Assembly (NCBI GenBank): GCA_003142355.1
Contig: PLMF01000228.1
Span: 2,467 to 12,364, forward strand
Direction of reading: 5' to 3'
Length of the DNA stretch: 9,898 bases
Source of the DNA: Bryobacterales bacterium
GTDB taxonomy: Bacteria; Acidobacteriota; Terriglobia; Bryobacterales; Bryobacteraceae
Numbering within the stretch: the stretch's first letter is position 1; each line of letters starts with the position of its first letter. Shown piece by piece: positions 1 through 6,090 of this stretch. The translations under genes and the position numbers were made by a program. The notes beneath the pieces were generated by a model, which saw only the letters and a list, made by a program, of their open reading frames with translations, was not told the DNA's origin and did not search any database.

Positions 1-1
1 C

Positions 2-1264
2 CTGCCGGCAACGGGGAAGACCCTGGACCTGGAGTCCGCCGTTCGAATCGCACTCGACCAGAACCCGCTAAACCGTGCCGCCAGCGAAGGAATAGCGGTG
101 GCGAAAGAAGCGGTCGGGGAGGCGAGAGCGCCCTTCTATCCCGACCTTGGACTCAATGCCGGTTACAACCGCTGGGAGCGGCACGCCTTTCTGCCCAGCG
201 GGATCGGAAGGCTGGGTATCCCAAGCATGATCGGACCAACCAATGATTGGTTTTCTGGCCTGGCCACCCGTTACACGCTTTTCGACTTCGGACAGCGGCG
301 GGCAGAGTTGAAAGCCGCCCAGGCTCGGGAAGGCGTGGCAAAAGAAGAAGCCGCGCGCGTACGGCAGGACATAGTACTCGAAGTCCACCAGGCGTATTTC
401 GGCCTGGTCGCTGCACTGGAAACAGCAAGGGTGGTACAGGAAGCACTCCTGCGCGCCGAAGACCATCTGAGGCTGGCCAGATTACAAAAGGAAGCCGGCG
501 CGGTCCCTCAGGTTGACGTAGTGCGTGCCCAGGTCGAGGTCGCCAACGCCGGCTTGACTCTGGCGCGAGTTGAAAGTCTCGTTCGAATCGGCAGAGGTGG
601 GTTGAATACCGCTATGGGTCTGCCGGTCGAAACGCGGTTGGACATTGACACGCGCATGCGTGAGTTGACGCGGCCGGACGACATTAGCCTCACAGAGGCA
701 ATGAACAAGGCCGTCGAGTTGCGGCCCGAGATCAGAGGGGCTGAGCGGCGCGTCGCCGCTTTCCGGAGTGGAGTTTCGGCGGCGAAGAGCGCGTTCGGTC
801 CGAAGGTGGGAGGCGAAGCGAGATTCGGGTGGCAGGACACGACATTCTTCCCTAATGACAAAGACTGGCTGGTAGGCTTGTCGCTCGATCTGCCGTTGTT
901 CGACGGGTTCTCGCGCAAACACCAGCTGGCGAGGGCCAAGGCAGAGGTATCCAAGGAGGAGGCTGACGCCGCACGCCTGGCGCAGACGGTGCGCCAGGAG
1001 GTCTGGACCGCTTACTCAAGGCTGACGGAGAGTTTTGCGGTAGTCGCCTCCACCGACGCCCTGGTCAGAGACGCGCAAGAAAGCCTGCGGTTGGCGAATG
1101 AGCGTTACAAGGTCGGCGCCGGAACCATTACCGATCTGCTTGACTCCGAGACTGCACTGGCACGGGCGGAGGCAACTCGTGTCGGAGCACAGTGGGATTA
1201 CCAGATTGCGCGAGCGGTGCTGAGGCGATCCGTGGGAGACCTCGTGGCTGATGGCACGCCCTAG
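2..1264 (+). CDS. TolC-type outer-membrane efflux protein (OEP family), 5'-truncated
   Basis: Outer-membrane channel component of a tripartite efflux or type I secretion system, expected to form a trimeric barrel with a periplasmic helical tunnel. The reading frame is open from base 2, the first full codon, and begins in the typical OEP opening LDLESAVRIALDQNP, so the signal peptide and true start lie before the window; the GTG at 98 is internal. Two OEP repeats are visible. The first has long amphipathic helices rich in Ala, Glu, Arg and Gln (about bases 290-600). The second has the same helix pattern and the hallmark NERYKVGAGTITDLLDSE near 1096-1150, followed by a closing helix ending at TAG 1262-1264. 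The usual partners, a membrane-fusion protein and an RND or ABC pump, are not downstream, so they may lie upstream or elsewhere. The family is clear; the substrate cannot be told. Confidence 0.93.
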   Translation: MPATGKTLDLESAVRIALDQNPLNRAASEGIAVAKEAVGEARAPFYPDLGLNAGYNRWERHAFLPSGIGRLGIPSMIGPTNDWFSGLATRYTLFDFGQRRAELKAAQAREGVAKEEAARVRQDIVLEVHQAYFGLVAALETARVVQEALLRAEDHLRLARLQKEAGAVPQVDVVRAQVEVANAGLTLARVESLVRIGRGGLNTAMGLPVETRLDIDTRMRELTRPDDISLTEAMNKAVELRPEIRGAERRVAAFRSGVSAAKSAFGPKVGGEARFGWQDTTFFPNDKDWLVGLSLDLPLFDGFSRKHQLARAKAEVSKEEADAARLAQTVRQEVWTAYSRLTESFAVVASTDALVRDAQESLRLANERYKVGAGTITDLLDSETALARAEATRVGAQWDYQIARAVLRRSVGDLVADGTP

Positions 1265-1392
1265 AAAGGGAAGGGCGGGAACGATTGCCCACCCGTTGTC
1301 CCTGGAGTAAACTGAAACCGAACAGAAGATCTGAAGTCCCAGGTTCCTGACGGCGGCTGCCAAGCGCCGGCAGCGGACAGCGGAGGTAGGTT

Positions 1393-1683
1393 ATGTTCGT
1401 AGTGATCATTTCTTTCCCGCCTATCAAAGACGGTAAGGATGCTGAATTCCAACAATGGTTTGCCTCGTCAAACCGGGCATTCTCCGGCTTTGAAGGCTTC
1501 GTAAGCAGAAAGCTTCTGAAGCCTCTGGAAGGGGGGAACTACGCGGCTGTAGTTGAACTGGAGAGCCACGCCGCCTTCCAGTCGATGCACAGCAGTTCTA
1601 TCCACGACAAAGCAGGCGAGGAGGTGAGACCATTGTTTGATGGCAAACCCACGCCCGCGTTCTACGAAGTAATCGCGGGTTAG
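1393..1683 (+). CDS. ABM-domain (antibiotic biosynthesis monooxygenase / heme-monooxygenase fold) protein
   Basis: A 96-residue single-domain protein with the dimeric alpha-beta barrel pattern of the ABM superfamily. It has an opening beta strand (MFVVIISFPP), an amphipathic helix with a phenylalanine/tryptophan patch (DAEFQQWFASSNRAFSG), the GF-containing second strand (GFEGFVSRKLL), a third strand (YAAVVELES), a second helix (AAFQSMHSSS) and a final strand (PAFYEVIAG). A good Shine-Dalgarno sequence, GGAGG at 1382-1386, lies six bases before ATG 1393 and fixes the start. Members act as small monooxygenases, heme-degrading enzymes or cofactor-free stress proteins. I could not assign the IsdG catalytic Asn-Trp-His set, so a heme role is not supported. 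It stands alone, 128 bases after the efflux gene on the same strand, and may or may not share its transcript. Fold assignment is fairly sure; activity is unknown. Confidence 0.8.
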   Translation: MFVVIISFPPIKDGKDAEFQQWFASSNRAFSGFEGFVSRKLLKPLEGGNYAAVVELESHAAFQSMHSSSIHDKAGEEVRPLFDGKPTPAFYEVIAG

Positions 1684-1688
1684 GAAGA

Positions 1689-1832
1689 TCAGGGGGTGGT
1701 GCGGCGCTCGGCGCCGCGACCCGCGCGGCTTTCCGCGGCACTTTCCGCGCCAATCCGGATTACGCGATGTGGTACGGTTGGAGCGAGATGAAGCGGGACC
1801 TCACCGATTCGGGACTTGAGCTTCGCCCATAA
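1689..1832 (+). pseudogene. possible 3' fragment of an unrecognised gene
   Basis: A frame open from inside the ABM gene runs to TAA at 1830-1832. Its last 30 or so codons have real-protein character, with the residues NPDYAMWYGWSEMKRDL followed by TDSGLELRP: dense in Trp, Tyr, Asp and Glu, unlike the Arg/Pro/Ala-rich noise seen in other frames here. It has no ribosome site, and its only ATG codons fall late in the fragment, so if it is a gene it has lost its 5' part. I do not recognise the family. It could be chance. Confidence 0.25.
1701..1717 (+). terminator. GC-rich hairpin after the ABM gene
   Basis: Perfect 7-bp stem GCGGCGC / GCGCCGC with a TCG loop, starting 17 bases after the ABM stop codon. 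A second, weaker stem (CCGCG / CGCGG) follows. There is no run of T after either stem, so intrinsic termination is doubtful; it may only block exonucleases or be chance in GC-rich DNA. Confidence 0.3.
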
Positions 1833-2144
1833 AGACACGGTGGAGCAGGACGTATACCACAGGCAGCAGGCGGATCAGGAACACAGGTCGAATTCTCGTC
1901 ACGAGACGGTCCTTTCAGGGGAACTAGAACTGCCTCCACCGGTTGCAGCGTATGATCCCGCAGAAGACACAAGATCACCCCTGAAGACGGTCGCGGGCGG
2001 CTGCCGGGAGGCCATGTGCAGGCCACTTAGCTCTTGTATAGCATACGGTCGGTTCTATCGTCATTCAGCGGACGCGATCGGGCGACGCCGCATTCGCCGA
2101 TGTCACGATCCGACAAATCCTGCATCCTTAGGAGCGGAGGGCCA

Positions 2145-2987
2145 ATGCCATCTGCTGGTTTCGAAACAATCCTTTGCCCGGTGGACTTCAGCGAACTGTC
2201 GGGCCACGCGCTCCGGCACGCCGCGCGGCTGGCCGCGTGCGGCGGCGCGAAACTGGTTGCACTCTACGCTAACTGGTTCGACGCGCCGCCTTACTTCACC
2301 GAAGGCCGCATCGAGGAACTCACAAGAGAGTTCCGCGATTCCCAGACCGAGGCGGAGCAGTCCCTGGCGGCGTTTGTGAAATCCACGCTCGGCGAGCAGG
2401 CTGCGGCGGTCGAGATCCGGGTCGCCGAGGGTCTGCCAGCCGATGTGATCCTGGCGCGGGCGGCCGACGCTGGCGCTGGTCTTATCGTGATGGGAACGCA
2501 CGGCAGGACCGGCTACAACCGCTGGAGAATGGGCTCAGTGGCCGAGCGCGTGCTGCGCGAGAGCCCCGTGCCGCTGCTCACGGTGCGCGGCCCTTCCGGA
2601 GGGACTGCCCGTCGCATTCTGTGCCCGGTCACCGATACGGAGGTCTCCCGCGAAGCGCTGGGCGTGGCCGCCGAACTCGCCGGATGCTTCGGCGCGACCC
2701 TCACCGCCCTTCACGTCCGCGAACCCCACGCCGTTGCCGCGCCGCCGGATCTGTGCGTTTGGATGCCCGCCGAAGAGCGTGCACGCTGCAATGTTCGCGA
2801 AGTGGTGCGCCACGGGGACGCGGCGGCCGAGATCGTCGGGCTTGCCGCGGAGGAGCCCTTTGACCTGCTGGTGCTCGGCGCCCCGCGCCGCACGTTCTTC
2901 GACGGCCTGGTTCTGGGTACGACGACGCTACGCGCCGTCCGGCATGCTCCGTGCCCTGTCCAAACCGTTGGCGAGCGGGTCCGCTGA
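2145..2987 (+). CDS. tandem-domain universal stress protein (UspA family)
   Basis: A cytoplasmic stress protein of 280 residues made of two Usp domains, about 5-148 and 156-276. Both open with the family strand (ETILCPVDFSE and RRILCPVTDTE). Domain 1 has the full ATP-binding signature G-2X-G-9X-G-S (G117, G120, G130, S131), so it probably binds ATP. Domain 2 has the same spacing, but the second glycine is Arg248 (G245, R248, G258, T259), so its nucleotide site looks degenerate. The start at 2145 is chosen because GGAGCGGAGG lies directly upstream (2131-2140) and the protein then begins at the first domain; an in-frame ATG at 2034 would add 37 residues without domain character. Two-domain Usp proteins are linked to starvation, oxidative and respiratory stress. 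It lies convergent to the C_GCAxxG_C_C gene, and no operon partner is visible. Confidence 0.93.
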   Translation: MPSAGFETILCPVDFSELSGHALRHAARLAACGGAKLVALYANWFDAPPYFTEGRIEELTREFRDSQTEAEQSLAAFVKSTLGEQAAAVEIRVAEGLPADVILARAADAGAGLIVMGTHGRTGYNRWRMGSVAERVLRESPVPLLTVRGPSGGTARRILCPVTDTEVSREALGVAAELAGCFGATLTALHVREPHAVAAPPDLCVWMPAEERARCNVREVVRHGDAAAEIVGLAAEEPFDLLVLGAPRRTFFDGLVLGTTTLRAVRHAPCPVQTVGERVR

Positions 2988-3058
2988 CCGTGCGCGATGC
3001 ATTGAATGGTGGCGGGCCGGCCTTGGAAAAAGCTCGGAGCGACGGCGGTGGGAGACTT

Positions 3059-3490
3059 CTACTTGTCCGGTCGTTCCGCCATGAGATCACATACCAGTTC
3101 AACCGCCGTCCTGATCAACTCCGTGCATGCGCGCTTCTTGTCCTGTTCGTTTTCGTAGCCGCTGGTCAACTCCCAGCAGTCTATTGAGTGGAACCTCTCG
3201 CGAAACCCCTTGCAGATCTCACCCGCTTTGGCAGAAGCGACCTTCTTGGCTCCCTCGTCAGGGCTCGTTCGCCCATATGCAAGCCCCAATGAGACGATTG
3301 CTCCGCTGAGTGCGCCGCAGGTTCTCTTGCATCCCATCCCTCCGCCCAGCGCAGTCAGCAGTTGTACCGGAGTTTCGCCCTCGCCGACCTGTTCGTGAAT
3401 CGCCATGAAGACCGACTCCGCGCAGTTCCACCCCGAATGGGACAGTTCATCGGCTCTTTTCACCGCACTAATGTGGTCGATTGTTCTCAT
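3059..3490 (-). CDS. C_GCAxxG_C_C family (putative redox/metal) protein
   Basis: A small 143-residue cytoplasmic protein of the Cys-rich C_GCAxxG_C_C family, whose biochemical role is unsettled; a redox or metal-binding role is generally presumed. Seven cysteines are visible: C23 in WNCAESV, C54 and C58 in the core GGGMGCKRTCGALSG (the family's glycine-rich CGAxxG motif), then C93, C105 (DCWELT), C122 and C134. Length and cysteine spacing fit an intact member. It is the second gene of an operon. Its ATG is ten bases after the PadR stop, and its ribosome site (GAAGGTG) overlaps that TGA, which suggests translational coupling. It should therefore be expressed and regulated together with the PadR repressor. 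No signal peptide or membrane helix is seen. Confidence 0.88.
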   Translation of the reverse strand: MRTIDHISAVKRADELSHSGWNCAESVFMAIHEQVGEGETPVQLLTALGGGMGCKRTCGALSGAIVSLGLAYGRTSPDEGAKKVASAKAGEICKGFRERFHSIDCWELTSGYENEQDKKRACTELIRTAVELVCDLMAERPDK

Positions 3491-3500
3491 CGTGGCACCT

Positions 3501-3920
3501 TCACGCGGATTTTCTCCGCACCGCCGGACCTTCGCCCACCAGACCCCGTGTCACTCTGACAAAGCGGCTCATGGACTTCGCCACGTGATCCAGGACAGCC
3601 GCCCATTCCTTCAAGTGGTCTTCACCCTGGCGTGTCAGTTTGTACACCCGGCGCGCCGGGCCGCGCTTGTCGGTTTCCCACTCCGACACCACGTTGCCGT
3701 TGACCTCCAAGTTCCGAAGCGTGCGGTACAAGGCGGCGCGCTCAATCGCCGCGTCGGTGAGCGCGTGCGCGTGGAGATCGTTCCCCAAGTCGTAACCGTA
3801 GGATCGCCCTTTCTTCTTCAACAGGAGCAGAACGACAGGTTCGACAAAGCGGTACAGATTGCCCATCGCGCAAGTGCACGGATAATCGTGGCCGTGGCCA
3901 CAGTTCTTTCTTCGCGGCAT
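3501..3920 (-). CDS. PadR-family transcriptional regulator with Cys/His-rich N-terminus
   Basis: A winged-helix DNA-binding regulator of 139 residues. The PadR domain runs from about residue 22 to 100. The opening helix FVEPVVLLLLKKKGRSYGYDL is followed by the recognition-helix region AALYRTLRNLEVNGNV, then the wing (SEWETDKRGPARRVYKLT). A C-terminal helix (about 101-122) would serve for dimerisation. Unusually, residues 7-17 contain C7, H9, H11, C15 and C17, a compact potential metal or redox site placed just before the DNA-binding domain. The start at 3920 is supported by GGAGG (complement of 3926-3930) five bases upstream; the upstream extension has no PadR character. The 21-bp inverted repeat at 3987-4007 lies 67 bases upstream, fitting autoregulation. 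It is the first gene of an operon with the C_GCAxxG_C_C gene. Confidence 0.92.
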   Translation of the reverse strand: MPRRKNCGHGHDYPCTCAMGNLYRFVEPVVLLLLKKKGRSYGYDLGNDLHAHALTDAAIERAALYRTLRNLEVNGNVVSEWETDKRGPARRVYKLTRQGEDHLKEWAAVLDHVAKSMSRFVRVTRGLVGEGPAVRRKSA

Positions 3921-3986
3921 TCGAGCCTCCGGATGTGCCGAGTGTTGTTCTCGCGCTCTCCCTCTTGATGGTAACAACAACCCGAA

Positions 3987-4007
3987 ATAGATGAGATGTA
4001 CATTTAT
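3987..4007. promoter_or_regulatory. operator-like 21-bp inverted repeat upstream of the padR-like operon
   Basis: ATAGATG, seven bases, then CATTTAT; one more A/T pair outside each arm also matches. It sits 67 bases before the PadR ATG in an AT-rich patch of otherwise GC-rich DNA, where the promoter of the leftward operon must lie. The centre includes ATGTACAT, close to the ATGT/ACAT half-sites described for PadR operators. Nearly the same element occurs at 7584-7604. I infer a PadR autoregulatory operator; no clear -35/-10 pair could be fixed. Confidence 0.5.
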
Positions 4008-4010
4008 TAG

Positions 4011-4293
4011 CGGATTCAGATTATGGCGACGGGGCTGGGGGAAGGTCCGGCCCGACTGGCCCACTGGCTTGGCCGCGCCGCTTGAGGACCCGCCGGTGGT
4101 GGCGGCCTCGATCCGGGCGTATCTGGACGGCTCACCCGTTGAGGTGACGCAGCCCACCCCGGCGCCGGGGCACATCGGGTTCTACCACATCGAAGTGCAA
4201 TTACCCGCGGTCACCAATGCCGGAGTGTCGGAGTTGCACATCAGCGCCGGCAAGCAGGAGTCGAACCACGTGCAGATCGTGATCGAGCCGTAG
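4011..4293 (+). pseudogene. fragment of a TIGR03437-type (Solibacter C-terminal domain) protein, frameshifted
   Basis: The 3' end of a gene whose 5' part is missing. From about 4050 to TAG 4291-4293 the frame reads as the C-terminal beta-domain of the large Solibacter paralogous family TIGR03437: PTGLAAP, then AYLDGSPVEV, then TPAPGHIGFYHIEVQLP, then a glycine/serine turn and a closing strand HVQIVIEP. The motif that should precede it, xxATGLGxx, is present at 4023-4040 but in another frame (MATGLGEG), so a one-base shift lies around the G-run at 4036-4041. That frame meets a stop (TAG 4008-4010) immediately upstream. The ATG at 3991 is therefore not a credible start: it lies within the operator-like repeat and has no ribosome site. 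Such domains normally end large secreted proteins. It is convergent with the permease gene, whose stop is one base away. Confidence 0.72.
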
Positions 4294-4294
4294 A

Positions 4295-5146
4295 TCAGCC
4301 GTTCACGGCCGCTGGTTCCTTTGCACCTATTCTCTTGCGGATCAGCGGCCGCAGGAGCGCCATCAGGATCAGGACGATAGCGAAGGTGCAGACGATGGTG
4401 GCGCCGGTCGGCAGGTCGATCTGCAGCGACAAGTAGACGCCCAGCGCGGAGACGAGCGTGCCCATGATCCAGCCGATCGCCAGCCTTGTGCTGATGTTCT
4501 CGGCGTAGATCATGGCGCCCACAGATGGCACGATCAGGTAGCAGAACACCAACAGCACGCCGGCGATGGCGACCGAGGAGGTCACCACGAAACCGAACGA
4601 TGCGTAGAAGACGAAATCCCAAAAGCGCGTCGAGATACCCTGCGCTTCGGCCGCCTCGGGGTCCATTGAGATCAGCAGGAACTTGCGGCGGAAGATGTAG
4701 TGGAACAGGCCGATGGCGCCGTAGAGGATGGCGGTCTTTTCCACCTCCCACCACGAGACGGTCAGAATGTTGCCCACCAGCATTTCCTTGAGGTGCTCGG
4801 TCTGCTCGACCGACTTGCTCATCGCCAGGATCGCCGCCGCCGACGCCACCGCGTAGCAGATGCCGATTATGGCTTCTTGTGGGATGCGCGCGCGGCGGCC
4901 GCGGATGGTGGAGAAGACCGCCGCGCCGATGAACGTGAAGATGAGGCTGACAATGTAGGCGGTCTGGCTGTGCGGCTCGATGCCGTAGAGCACCGCGATG
5001 GTGGTGCCCAGCGCGGCGATTTGCGCCAGCGAGAGGTCGACGAAAATCACGCCGCGCTCCACCACGTGAACGCCGAGGTAGGTGTGAATGCCCGTCAGGA
5101 TGAGGCTCGCAATAAAGGGAGCGAGTAGGAATGCGAATGTGCTCAT
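4295..5146 (-). CDS. zinc/manganese-type ABC transporter permease (ABC-3 family)
   Basis: Inner-membrane permease of 283 residues that moves a divalent metal, probably zinc or manganese, from the periplasmic binding protein into the cell. It has the ABC-3 family pattern. About seven to eight hydrophobic helices are visible, with the early signature GVHVVERGVIFVDLSLAQIAALG (about 25-47), a mid-protein loop of charged residues, and the late pattern VTSSVAIAGVLLVFCYLIVPS (about 197-217). It ends with a basic cytosolic tail. The ATG is preceded by the stop of the binding-protein gene at a distance of nine bases; the ribosome site (AGGGAA) is weak, suggesting coupling. The third gene of the operon is followed not by an ATPase gene but by a degraded fragment on the other strand. 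The metal cannot be decided from the permease. Confidence 0.94.
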   Translation of the reverse strand: MSTFAFLLAPFIASLILTGIHTYLGVHVVERGVIFVDLSLAQIAALGTTIAVLYGIEPHSQTAYIVSLIFTFIGAAVFSTIRGRRARIPQEAIIGICYAVASAAAILAMSKSVEQTEHLKEMLVGNILTVSWWEVEKTAILYGAIGLFHYIFRRKFLLISMDPEAAEAQGISTRFWDFVFYASFGFVVTSSVAIAGVLLVFCYLIVPSVGAMIYAENISTRLAIGWIMGTLVSALGVYLSLQIDLPTGATIVCTFAIVLILMALLRPLIRKRIGAKEPAAVNG

Positions 5147-5155
5147 CGGGTTTCC

Positions 5156-6079
5156 CTATTTCGCTTTTTCGAACAGGCTCACCAGCAAGTTGATATCGTA
5201 GTCGAACAACTGAAAGTAATCGGTCACTTGTTTGACGCCGCCGACCGATGGCAGCAGGACCGCGACTTGGCCGCCGACGTCCTGCGCGATCTTGTTGGGC
5301 GCGCGCAGATCGAAGTAGGGCTCCACCAGGATCAGCTTGATGCCTTCGCGCTTCATGGTGTTGATCACTTCCAGGGTGTGGCTGGGGCTGGGTGGGATGC
5401 CGGGTTTCGGCTCGACGTAATCCACCACCACCAGGCCGAAGCGTTCGCAGAAGTTGGGCCAGGAGCGGTGGTACGTGACCACCTTGCGGCCGCGGTAGGG
5501 GGCCATTTTGGCTTCCCATCCTTTTTCGGCGGTGGAGAGGCGCTTGTCGAAATCGGCGAAGCGCTGCGCGAAGGCGGCGGCGCTGGCGGGCTGCATTTCA
5601 CTGAACTTGGCGGCCAGTGCCTTGGCGATGCGGCGGCCGTTGTCGGGGTCGAGCCAGTAGTGCGGGTTGCCCAGCGGATGGACATCGCCCATGGCGCGCG
5701 TGACCTGGCCGGTGGGGATTTCCAGGATCTGGCAGGACTGCGACATGTCCAGATACCCCGGTGCGCCCACCTGAATCTTAGGGTTGCGGCTTTGCGTGAT
5801 CAGCGGAGGAAGCCAGCCGATTTCAAGCTGCAGACCAACTACCACCAGAAGGTCGGCCTTCTGGAGTTTGAGCAGGAAGCTGGGCTTGGGCTCGACGAAG
5901 TGTGGGTCCTGGTAGCCCATGGCGATGGAGTCGGCGTTGACGAGGTCGCCGCCGACCTCGCGAGCCAGCGAGGCTATGTCCTGGGTGGCGGTCATCACGT
6001 TCAGTTTGGAAGCGGCCTGGGTGATGCCGGCCGCGGCCGTCAACAGCAGGACGGCAGATGCGATCAATCGTTTCAACAT
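5156..6079 (-). CDS. periplasmic metal-binding protein of a TroA/ZnuA-type ABC transporter
   Basis: Cluster A-I solute-binding protein that captures a divalent metal in the periplasm and hands it to the permease encoded next. Numbered from the chosen start (307 residues), residues 1-22 are a signal peptide (MLKRLIASAVLLLTAAAG, then ITQA, cut before AS). Metal-ligand candidates are H60 (QDPHFVEP), H134/H140 (GDVHPLGNPHYWLDP) and H204 (TYHRSW). The usual late acidic ligand in a DxLG context is replaced by LLPSVGG, with Ser near residue 278; E253 or D257 (VEPYFD) may serve instead. There is no His-rich loop of the high-affinity ZnuA type. The start at 6079 is preferred because GAGG lies five bases upstream. 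An in-frame ATG at 6091, overlapping the porin stop as TGATGA, would add four residues without a ribosome site. Confidence 0.93.
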   Translation of the reverse strand: MLKRLIASAVLLLTAAAGITQAASKLNVMTATQDIASLAREVGGDLVNADSIAMGYQDPHFVEPKPSFLLKLQKADLLVVVGLQLEIGWLPPLITQSRNPKIQVGAPGYLDMSQSCQILEIPTGQVTRAMGDVHPLGNPHYWLDPDNGRRIAKALAAKFSEMQPASAAAFAQRFADFDKRLSTAEKGWEAKMAPYRGRKVVTYHRSWPNFCERFGLVVVDYVEPKPGIPPSPSHTLEVINTMKREGIKLILVEPYFDLRAPNKIAQDVGGQVAVLLPSVGGVKQVTDYFQLFDYDINLLVSLFEKAK

Positions 6080-6090
6080 GCTTATCCTCA

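Larger units (their letters stand above)
1684..2144. other. 461-base gap without a convincing intact gene
   Basis: Between the ABM gene and the stress-protein start I see no intact gene. The gap holds a GC-rich hairpin just after the ABM stop (1701-1717), a start-less coding-like stretch ending at TAA 1830-1832, and a 13-base odd palindrome TCTCGT-C-ACGAGA at 1894-1906. It also holds a widely spaced inverted repeat, TTCAGGGG at 1914-1921 and CCCCTGAA at 1978-1985, and the stress-protein leader. A weak promoter-like pair for that gene is TTGTAT at 2035 and TATCGT sixteen bases later; this is only a guess. Open frames crossing 1816-2379 have no recognisable protein character and no ribosome site. 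Confidence 0.5.

Noticed and set aside
1801..1902. 33-residue leftward frame starting GTG with AAGGA upstream and a hydrophobic centre (FLIRLLPVVYVLL)
   Set aside because: Tempting as a small membrane peptide, but too short to separate from chance and without conservation data.
1914..1985. Inverted repeat TTCAGGGG / CCCCTGAA
   Set aside because: The 8-base arms are 56 bases apart with no extended pairing; expected often enough by chance.
1816..2379. 187-codon rightward frame crossing the gap and the stress-protein gene
   Set aside because: It overlaps the clearly coding stress-protein frame, has no ribosome site, and its composition (Arg, Ser, Pro, Cys) is that of an out-of-frame reading.
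4182..5519. 445-codon leftward frame over the permease and binding-protein genes
   Set aside because: Arg/Pro/His-rich shadow; both overlapped frames have clear ABC-3 and TroA family motifs.
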